64,000 bases of DNA from Chthoniobacter flavus Ellin428 (GTDB lineage: Bacteria > Verrucomicrobiota > Verrucomicrobiia > Chthoniobacterales > Chthoniobacteraceae). The notes beneath the pieces are model-generated. The model was not told where the DNA came from. It saw only the letters and a program-made list of their open reading frames with translations, and searched no databases. The stretch covers positions 1 through 64,000 of the forward strand of contig NZ_ABVL01000006.1 in the NCBI RefSeq assembly GCF_000173075.1, given 5' to 3'. A program made the translations under genes and the position numbers. Below are positions 51,151 through 58,800 of the stretch, piece after piece (position 1 is the first letter of the stretch; every line of letters starts with the position of its first letter).

Positions 51151-52116
51151 TTACTTCTTCTTTTTCGCAGGCTTCTTCGCCGCCGGTTTCTTCGCCGCGG
51201 GCTTTTTCTTCGCGGCTTTCTTCGACGGGCCGCGACCCTTGAAGGTGAGCTCCGCGATGCCGCTCTTGTCGAGTTCACCGAGGCCTGCCTTCACCATCTT
51301 GTTGAACTGCGAATATGCCGCCGCGGCGAGAGGGACGACGAGCTTCTGTTCCTTGGCCAGACCGAGGGCGATGCCACTGTCCTTGGCCGCGTGCGCGGCG
51401 CTGAAGAAGCAGGAGTGGTCGCGATTCATCATGTCCTCGCCGTCGGTCACGAGCACGCGCGAATTGGCGCCAGTCTGCGAGAAGACCTTCATGAGGATGG
51501 GCAGGTCCAGGCCGAGCGCGGAACCGAGGCCGAGGCCTTCGGCGAGACCCGCGGTGTTGATGTTCATGACCATGTTGACCAGCGCTTTTACCTGCGCGGC
51601 CTTGCCGGCCTTGCCGATGTAGGTCATCAGCTTCCCGTCATCGGAGAGCTTGCTCAGGATGGATTTCACCTTTTCGAAGACGCCCTCGTCACCGCCGATC
51701 ATGAGATAGAGCGTGCCGTTGCGGGCTTGGGTGATGGACGAAGCCATGCAGCCTTCGAGCGAAGCGGCGCCGGCTTTCTTGGAGAGCTTCTCCACTTCCA
51801 CGTGCGTCCTGGGGGCGACCGTCGCGCAATTGACGAATGTCCGGCCCTTGGCGCCCATGAGCAGGTTGTCTTTCTTGTTCGTGAAGACGGCGAGCTGGGC
51901 CTTGTCGTCGGTCACGACGGTGATGATGAGATCGCTGAGCTCGGTGACCCGGGCCAGCTTGTCAGTCGCTTCCGCGCCGAGCTCGGTGGCGAGCTCCTGG
52001 GCGGCTTCTTTGCGGACGTCATAGACCGCGGCGACGGTGTAACCGACATCTTTCAGCCGCCGCGCCATATTAGCACCCATGCGACCGACTCCGACGAAAC
52101 CAATTTTTTCAGGCAT
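51151..52116 (-). CDS. HIBADH-family dehydrogenase with Lys/Ala-rich tail (321 aa)
   Basis: Residues 1-295 align along their whole length with the paralogue at 16072-16989: GVGRMG at residues 9-14, CMASSITQA substrate loop, VKALVNMVMN catalytic lysine segment. The last 25 residues are a Lys/Ala/Pro repeat (KKAAKKKPAAKK-like) similar to histone H1 tails. The paralogue lacks it. The tail could tether the enzyme to nucleic acid or a polyanion; that is inference. ATG at 52116 is supported by alignment with the paralogue. Confidence 0.85.
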   Translation of the reverse strand: MPEKIGFVGVGRMGANMARRLKDVGYTVAAVYDVRKEAAQELATELGAEATDKLARVTELSDLIITVVTDDKAQLAVFTNKKDNLLMGAKGRTFVNCATVAPRTHVEVEKLSKKAGAASLEGCMASSITQARNGTLYLMIGGDEGVFEKVKSILSKLSDDGKLMTYIGKAGKAAQVKALVNMVMNINTAGLAEGLGLGSALGLDLPILMKVFSQTGANSRVLVTDGEDMMNRDHSCFFSAAHAAKDSGIALGLAKEQKLVVPLAAAAYSQFNKMVKAGLGELDKSGIAELTFKGRGPSKKAAKKKPAAKKPAAKKPAKKKK

Positions 52117-52253
52117 AAAAATGAGGGGAATGCGTGTTGAGGGAGGACACGAGTAGCCGGGCCGCGAGGCGAGTGGCAAGCGCGACGTGGCACAAACGTT
52201 TTACGCGTGCGCGTAAGGGAGGGGGAAAGTGCCCGGATCCAGTGTCGGAAAAG

Positions 52254-52342
52254 AGTAATCAGTGATCAGTATTCAGTATTCAGTAATCAGTAATCAGTGT
52301 CCTCGGAGCGGCATTCACTGAATACTGAATACTGATTACTGG
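52254..52342. repeat. Palindrome with AATCAGT/ATTCAGT word arms
   Basis: The left arm (52254-52299) is six or more tandem seven-base words of the form AATCAGT or ATTCAGT. The right arm (52312-52342) is the complementary ACTGAAT/ACTGATT series. It fills the spacer between two minus-strand genes. The same word occurs at 7098-7127. Confidence 0.78.
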
Positions 52343-52352
52343 CCACCTGGCG

Positions 52353-53027
52353 CTACTCCGCCGCCTGCTCGGCGCCAGTCATGCGCAAGCTGGCGGGGCG
52401 CAGGGAATTAAGACGCAGCCAGAATTCGTTTCCCTCGCGCTGGGTGTCGATGACTTGCGTCATCTGCAAGGCGTAGAGGATCCGCAAGGCGGCTTCGGGA
52501 TCGGGGATTTGCAGGCGCACGCCAGACATGGGGACGCGCTTTTCGTTGCCCAGTCGGTGGAGGAGTTCGGCGGCTTCGAGCAGGTCGGAGTCGCTCAGCT
52601 TCTGCCAGGCGGCGAGGTTGCCGCCGACGGCGAGGGTCATCCGGGGAACGGCGAGGAGGAAATCCATGAGGATTTCCCACGGGGGCTTGCGATCGACCGG
52701 GCGGGCGTTGGGGTTGAGGCGGTTGTCCAACCAGGCCAGGGCGAGGCCGCACAAGGCGCTGACCAGGTAGAGCATCCAGAAGCGGTGAGGGATGTGGGCG
52801 TTGGAGACGTCAAGAGCGGCCATGAGGAAGACCAGCATCCAGATGCTCACGAAATACAGCAGCGCCCAGGCAGCCAGGGCGGCGACCAGGGTGGCCGCGG
52901 TCAGCATGAGGACCTGACGATTGTGCTCGGCGAAATGCGTGCGCAGTACTTCCGCGGTACCGGCCGGGGTGCGGACCCGGACCGCCGGTGCTTCTCTGTG
53001 CCCTTTGCCACCGAAGGCTGCCATCAT
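52353..53027 (-). CDS. Hypothetical membrane protein (224 aa)
   Basis: Two hydrophobic segments are visible (about residues 40-72 and 84-102). They are followed by a cytosolic C-terminal domain of about 100 residues that could be a winged helix (SDSDLLEAAELLHRLG...EAALRILYALQMTQVI). No family is recognised. It starts nine bases after the larE stop and is the third gene of that operon. An adjacent second ATG at 53024 is equally possible. Confidence 0.65.
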   Translation of the reverse strand: MMAAFGGKGHREAPAVRVRTPAGTAEVLRTHFAEHNRQVLMLTAATLVAALAAWALLYFVSIWMLVFLMAALDVSNAHIPHRFWMLYLVSALCGLALAWLDNRLNPNARPVDRKPPWEILMDFLLAVPRMTLAVGGNLAAWQKLSDSDLLEAAELLHRLGNEKRVPMSGVRLQIPDPEAALRILYALQMTQVIDTQREGNEFWLRLNSLRPASLRMTGAEQAAE

Positions 53028-53036
53028 CCCGCGCCC

Positions 53037-53834
53037 TTACGCGGGCGAGCGATAGCCGGCGGGGTCGATCTCCACGCCGGCATAGCCCACGGCCAGCAGG
53101 CCAGTCGTTAAGTCCTGCTCCACTTCGGGCAGGCGCGCCATTTCCTCCGGGGCGATCTGCACGCGGGCGACCGGTGTGGCGTCGACCGCCTCCTTCACGA
53201 TATGTCGCACGCGAAAGACGCGGAATCCCAGCGCGCGCACTTTCGCTTCGCCGCGCTCGATCATATCCAGCGCGCCCGCGGTGACCGGCGTGCCCCACGG
53301 GATGCGCGAGCTGAGGCACGGCTGAGCGGGAGCGTCGGCGGTGGGCAGGCCGAGTTCGCGTGAGAGTTCGCGGATCTCCGCTTTGGCCAGCCCGGCGTCA
53401 CGCAGGGGGGCGAGCACGGCGAATTCCGTTGCCGCTTTGCGCCCCGGGCGCTCGTGCTTCATGTCATCGGCATTTTCGCCATAGGCGATCGCGCGGAAAC
53501 CGCGGTTGTGGGCCAGGGCGTCAAGATTGGTGAAGAGCTCGGCCTTGCAGAAATAACAGCGGTTCGGCGGATTGCTCGCGTAGTCCGGATTGTCGAGTTC
53601 GCCGGTCTTCACGACTTCCACGCGCACACCGATCTGCTCCGCGAGGGCGAGCGCATCGGCCAGGGCCTGGCGCGGCAGGCTGGCGCTGTCGGCGATCACC
53701 CCGAGCACCTGCGAACCCAAGGTTTTATGCGCTTCCGCGAGCAGGTATGCGCTGTCCACACCACCGCTGTAGGCGATGACGAGTGGAGCATGCGCCTGCA
53801 ATTGCGCGCGAAGTTGAGCGAGTTTTTCGTTCAT
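53037..53834 (-). CDS. larE: ATP-dependent sacrificial sulfur transferase LarE (265 aa)
   Basis: LarE adenylates a carboxylated nicotinate mononucleotide and gives it sulfur, to build the nickel-pincer cofactor of lactate racemase-type enzymes. The PP-loop SGGVDS (23-28), the PPNRCYFCK segment, ADDMKHERPGRKAA and PCLSSRIPWG with the sacrificial-type cysteine are all present. LarA, LarB and LarC do not appear in the window. Its start overlaps the DUF1648 stop by four bases. Confidence 0.9.
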   Translation of the reverse strand: MNEKLAQLRAQLQAHAPLVIAYSGGVDSAYLLAEAHKTLGSQVLGVIADSASLPRQALADALALAEQIGVRVEVVKTGELDNPDYASNPPNRCYFCKAELFTNLDALAHNRGFRAIAYGENADDMKHERPGRKAATEFAVLAPLRDAGLAKAEIRELSRELGLPTADAPAQPCLSSRIPWGTPVTAGALDMIERGEAKVRALGFRVFRVRHIVKEAVDATPVARVQIAPEEMARLPEVEQDLTTGLLAVGYAGVEIDPAGYRSPA

Positions 53835-54337
53835 GCCGTCTTACGGAAATGGCGGGTGAAGGTGATGCCCCAGACGAGCACGGCGATCAAAAAAGCACCG
53901 AGTCCGATGAAGAAAGCAGGCTGCAGTGCAACGGGCGTCCGCGCATTCGCGGCGACGATCGACCCGTTGACGATCGTCAGGAGAGCGAGCAGCAGGGCGG
54001 CCAGCCAAAACCCGCGACTCTGCACGTAGTCGAAGGTCTCCTCCCGGCGTTCCGGCGCGAGCCAATAGTCCTTGTGAGGGATATTCAGGCCCCAGCCGTT
54101 CAGGCGCCGGATAAACGCGAAATTGCCCAGCACGAAGGCCGGAACGACCGTCCCGAAAATCAACATGAAACAAAGGTAGCCCCCCGGTGTCAGCCAGCCA
54201 TTGGGCAAGCCATTCGCGCCGAAGTGAGTCGCCACGCGTGCCGGCAGGTGGGCAGACGACCACCAGACGTAGGCGGCAAAGGCCAGCCACGCGAGCACCA
54301 GGAGCGCATAGGGCCGCAGGAAAGGACGGGGTTTCAT
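53831..54337 (-). CDS. DUF1648-domain membrane protein (168 aa)
   Basis: The segment LPARVATHFGANGLPNGW is the DUF1648 signature, placed after the first membrane helix. Four helices in total are predicted by hydrophobicity. Such proteins occur near transporters and regulators, with no assigned role. It begins the operon that continues, by a four-base overlap, into larE. Confidence 0.8.
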   Translation of the reverse strand: MKPRPFLRPYALLVLAWLAFAAYVWWSSAHLPARVATHFGANGLPNGWLTPGGYLCFMLIFGTVVPAFVLGNFAFIRRLNGWGLNIPHKDYWLAPERREETFDYVQSRGFWLAALLLALLTIVNGSIVAANARTPVALQPAFFIGLGAFLIAVLVWGITFTRHFRKTA

Positions 54338-54422
54338 GAGATGACCTCACTAATCTCGCGCAAACGCGTCGACCTGCCAAGTCGTGCCCGGTGAAGCTGT
54401 CGCGAAAAGGTCTTCGCCAGGC

Positions 54423-55250
54423 TCAGAGCTGCACCCGCTGGAAGATCTCTTCCAAGGGCAACTGCAGGCCGATGAAGAAGTCACCGAATTCGGCAAACTG
54501 GGCGCTGACTTCGTCGAAACGCATCTCGTAGACGATGCCCTTGATATTGATCGGATCGTGGGCCAGCAGCGTCACACCCCATTCCCAATCGTCGAGCCCG
54601 GTCGAGCCCGTGATGAGTTGGAGGATCTTGCCATGCCAGGTGCGTCCTACCTTGGCGTGTCCGCCCATGAGCTTCTTGCGCTCTTCAAAGGGTAGCGCAT
54701 ACCAGTTCTGGCCGGTGGTGCCGCGACGCTTGTTCATCGGATAGAAGCACATCACCGGCCACGGCGGCAGCACGGGGTAGAGGCGGTCCTTCATATACTT
54801 TGTCATCCGTTCGCGGAAGGCCACGAGCTTCGCTTCATGTTCCGGCGTGCCGGCAGGGAGGTTCTCCTCCTTCACCAGCGACTCGGCGTATTCCGCCTCG
54901 CTCGTCGTGTATTCGCTGCGCTCGGTCATCGAGAGGAAGCTGTAGGTCGGCGACAGGACATCCGGCCCGAGCGCGTTGGTCAGGCGCTTTTCAAAGAAAT
55001 TGGCCGTGTGCAGGTCGGCGCAGAGCAGCATGAAGCCGAGGTCGGCCTTCGGCGAGACCATGGCGAAAGTCAGAACCTGTGCACCCTCGGTGCCGCGGAT
55101 CTCGGCCAGGAGATCGCTCAGGCGGGTGCGGGCGGCGAATTGTTCTTCCGGCGAAAGGAGCGACCACGCACCCTGTTCGACTTTGTAAAAAAGGTGCAGC
55201 ACGTGCCAGCCCTCGGCGGCAACAATGGGGGCGGGAGATTTGTCGGTCAT
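54423..55250 (-). CDS. hemQ: Coproheme decarboxylase, chlorite dismutase-like (275 aa)
   Basis: HemQ converts coproheme to haem b in the coproporphyrin route. The haem-ligand region GGHAKVGRTWHGKILQLITG, the conserved TGLDDWEWGVTLLAHDP and the catalytic-tyrosine segment FYPMNKRRG fit the family, and the length is usual. ATG at 55250 was chosen, since upstream lies the tandem-word palindrome. This suggests the organism makes haem by the coproporphyrin-dependent path; other pathway genes are outside the window. Confidence 0.9.
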   Translation of the reverse strand: MTDKSPAPIVAAEGWHVLHLFYKVEQGAWSLLSPEEQFAARTRLSDLLAEIRGTEGAQVLTFAMVSPKADLGFMLLCADLHTANFFEKRLTNALGPDVLSPTYSFLSMTERSEYTTSEAEYAESLVKEENLPAGTPEHEAKLVAFRERMTKYMKDRLYPVLPPWPVMCFYPMNKRRGTTGQNWYALPFEERKKLMGGHAKVGRTWHGKILQLITGSTGLDDWEWGVTLLAHDPINIKGIVYEMRFDEVSAQFAEFGDFFIGLQLPLEEIFQRVQL

Positions 55251-55301
55251 AGGAACCTTAGCATCCGGGTCTTGATGGGGGTGGTCAACGGTGGAATTAA
55301 A

Positions 55302-55428
55302 GGCAGAACATCCAACATCCAACACCCAACGCCCAACATCCAATGGCGCAAGCGGGTGAAGGGAACTGGTGGGTCTGCGGGCGGCTCATTGGATGTTGGA
55401 TGTTGGGTGTTGGATGTTGGATGTTCTG
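55302..55428. repeat. Palindrome with CATCCAA-word arms
   Basis: The left arm (55302-55346) is about six tandem seven-base words (AACATCC, AACACCC and variants). The right arm (55387-55428) is the complementary GGATGTT/GGGTGTT series. The outer 42 bases pair almost perfectly, including the flanking CAGAA/TTCTG. It lies between the divergent hemQ and ferredoxin genes. Confidence 0.8.
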
Positions 55429-55531
55429 TTTTTCCGCCTTTCTCCTCTCAAATGGTACGCAAAAATTCGTTGCAATGCGGAGCACTCTCCCTATTTTTGC
55501 GCGCTCTAAAACTTAGGACACCAAAAAGACT

Positions 55532-55768
55532 ATGGCCGAACTTGCCAACAAATATCCCGAGAACGTCACCGGCACTTTTTACGTCGATGACCAGTGCATT
55601 GACTGCGATCTCTGCCGCGAAACTGCGCCCGCCAACTTCACCCGCAACGATGATGGCGGTCACAGCTACGTTTATAAACAGCCCGAAAACGACGCCGAAG
55701 CCGCGCTTTGCAAGGAAGCCATGGAAGGCTGCCCGGTCGAAGCGATCGGCAGCAACGGCGCGGAGTAA
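55532..55768 (+). CDS. Ferredoxin, single 4Fe-4S (78 aa)
   Basis: The cluster cysteines are CIDCDLC (residues 23-29, CxxCxxC) and a distal CP (GCPVEAIG), giving one [4Fe-4S] cluster as in monocluster ferredoxins. It carries electrons in the cytosol for unknown partners. It is followed by a strong terminator and preceded by the CATCCAA palindrome, so it is its own transcription unit. Confidence 0.9.
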   Translation: MAELANKYPENVTGTFYVDDQCIDCDLCRETAPANFTRNDDGGHSYVYKQPENDAEAALCKEAMEGCPVEAIGSNGAE

Positions 55769-55815
55769 ATCCCGTTCCCGTTCCGCGTCCTAAAGTCGAA
55801 GAACTTTTAAAACTC

Positions 55816-55850
55816 AAAGCCCTCGCCTGCCAAGGCGAGGGCTTTTTGTT
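55816..55850. terminator. Bidirectional intrinsic terminator
   Basis: AAAGCCCTCGCC pairs with GGCGAGGGCTTT (12 pairs, short loop), followed on the plus strand by TTTTTGTTTT. On the minus strand an AT-rich stretch after the stem also serves the large gene that ends at 55858. Confidence 0.88.
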
Positions 55851-55857
55851 TTACGAG

Positions 55858-58800
55858 CTACTTCAGCGTCATGAGGTAGGCGAACAGATCGCTCACCTGT
55901 TGAGGCACCATCGTCTCGAGCAGGCCTTCCGGCATCATGCCGCGGCGCAGGAATTTCGTGTCGAGGATCTCGTCGCGCGGGATGCGCTGATCTTCCGCGC
56001 CGGGCAGGCGCAGCACCACCGCATCCTTGTCATCGCGCACCAGGAAACCTTCGCGAATCCCGCCGTCGCGGAGATTCACGCGGAAGACGTGATAGGCGCT
56101 TTCCATCGAGGCATTCGGCGTGATCAGGCGGCGCAGGAGCGCCTCCTGGCCCATCGCACCGGCGCCACTCAGGTTCGGCCCGATGTTGCCGCCCTGGCCA
56201 TTGATGAGGTGGCAGGTGCGGCAGAGCATGGCCACTTGATTGCCCCGCGCGGCGTCACCGGGTTGATTGGCCAGCGCGCCGTATTTCGCGAATTTCGCGT
56301 CCAGCGCCGCCGCTTCCTCGGCGGTGAGAATCGGCGGCAGATCGCTCGTCCGGCCGACCTGGGCGCCATTTTGCAGTGTGCCCCATTCGTCCCCGCCCTT
56401 GTTGTAAAACGCGAGACCTTCCGGCTTTTGTTCACCGAACCCGCGATCGAAGTCGCGGCGGATTTCCTGCGGCGTGCGTGCGCGATTCCACAGGCGGTAT
56501 TCCGCGAACGCGCCCTGCGTGCCGCCCTTCGCCGCTGTCCAGGCGATGCGCAGGTCCTTCAATGCGCCGGGTGCGGGCTTGGTACCGACGCTGTCGGGTT
56601 CGCCATCGATGTAGAGGCTCCAGCAATGGTTCGCATTGCGCACCGCGGCGACATGCGTCCAGATCCCGGGCGTCATGGGTTTCTTCGCCACCACCACGTC
56701 GTTCAGCGGCGGAAAGGCATACACACGCAGCTTGCCGCCGAAGAAATTGATATCGAGCTGGCCGGGCGCGCCGAGGATGCCATCGACGTTGCCGATCTTG
56801 CGCCCCTGCGGAGTGAGCCGCACCCACGTTTCCACGGTCATCGGGCCATCGAAGGTCTGCTTCGTGCCCACCCACGCGTTGTCGGCGCCGTTGAGCATCA
56901 GCACTGGACGGAAGAGTGAGCCGACATGGTCGAGCAATTGGCTCAGCGCGGCCTCGTGAGAGCCGAGCACGGTCTGCAAACGGTCGAGCGTCGAGCCATC
57001 GAGATCGGCGGTTGGGATCGCGCCGGAATTGAACGCCGCTACGATTACGGAGGCGCCGGCCTGCCGTTGGCTGAGGCGATCGAGAGCGACACGGCGGTCG
57101 GCGATGGACAGCTTCGGGTAAAGCGCGAGCAGCCGCGCCGGTGCGTCCGCCGCCTTGGAAACAGCCAGCGAGATGAGCGCATCGCTGCGCAGCAGCGGGT
57201 CGGTGGAAGTCTCCGTGAGTTTCGCGAAGAGATCGCTGCGTTGGCTGCCAAAGGAAGCGAGCGCCCGGAGCGCGCTGCTGCGTTTCGCTGCGGCTGCGGA
57301 TTCATCTTCCGTCAGGGCGACGAGCTTCGGTTCGGTCGCCGCGAGATCGAACGAAGCGGCAAGCCGCAGGCCGAGGTCCTGCGAAGCCGCATCTCCGGAC
57401 AGCAGGCCGTTGGCCGCTTCGGAAAGCATGGGCGTGAGCTTCGTCGCATCGAGTCGGGTGCGCACGGCGATCAAGGCGTCGAGCGTGGAAGTCCGCGTCG
57501 CTGGCTTTGCCAACAGGGTCTTGAGCGCCTCGTCCACGCCGGGCTCTGCCGGAAATTCCGCGAGCCGCAGAATTTCCTCCTGCCCCGGCGCGCGTTCGAG
57601 TTGCGGCAGCAGCTTGGCCACGCGGGCGGCGCTGGCTTGCGGATCGAGCGCGAGAGAAGCGAGCAAGCGATTCTCGACCGGCAGCTTCTGGCCTTCCTTG
57701 GAATCCAGGAACTGTGCGACCTCCTGCGGGTGTTGCTCCAGGAACATGCGCACGAGATAGCGTTCAAATTCGCGATCGTACGCCTCGCGCACTTTGATCG
57801 GCTTGCCGTTGCGGGTCGCCGGCGCGGTGGGCGCCGCCAGCGGAGTCAGATTCATGCCCAGAACGGCACTCATGATCCGGCTGTCTTGATCGACGAACGG
57901 CGCAGTCGCGCGGATGAAGGCGGTGCGAACCTCCGGGTCAGGATCCGCGGCGAGCGGGGCGATGGCCCGGAAGCTATCCTCGAGCTGCACCGTGCCGTGA
58001 AGTGTGCCATGGCGCTCCTCGGTGACATACTGCGCGGTGTTCGCGTAAATGCGGCCGATCGCATTCACCATTTCTCGGCGGATGTTGCGATCGGGATCTT
58101 TCACGAGATCGCTACACAAGGCTACGATCCGAGAAGAGAATCCTTCGCTCGCCCATAGCGCCTCGATTCGCGCGGCGGGATTGGCAGTTTTGTCTGCGAT
58201 CAGTGCGGTCAGGCGCGGGAAGTCCGGATCCTTCCGATCGCGCAGCGTCTGCCACGCCAGATGGCTCTGGCTCAGCGAATCGCCGCCGAGTTTCGCGATC
58301 AATTCATCGCTGCTCAGTTTGGTAAAATCCGGCACGTCGAATGGCTTCGCTCCCGTCGGCTTGATCCGCCAGATGCGGCCGCGGGTCTTGTCGCGATCGG
58401 GATGATTGCGCGGCACTTCGTTGTGCGAGATGATCTTGTTGTACCAATCGATGATATAGAGGCAGCCGTCCGGTCCGATGGTGATCGCGGCGGGCCGAAA
58501 CCACGGATCTTCCGAGACGACAAAGTCATCGAGCTTCTCCAGTTTCCAACGCGGGCCATCGCGGTGCATCTTGATCGCGTTGATGCGACCGGTGATCGGA
58601 TTCGCGAGGAGCATCACATCGCGCCAGGGCTCGGGAAAAGGTCCCGCTTTGTCCGTGAGCGCGAGGCCGCTCAGTCCCGTGCCGCCCATGCGAAAGTCCG
58701 GCGCGGTGCCGGGGAACTCGGGCGCGTAGCTTTTCATTTGCTTGTCCGAGCAGCCGGGGTAGTTGGCGAATTCGTGGAACGGCATCACCGGAAATCCGTA

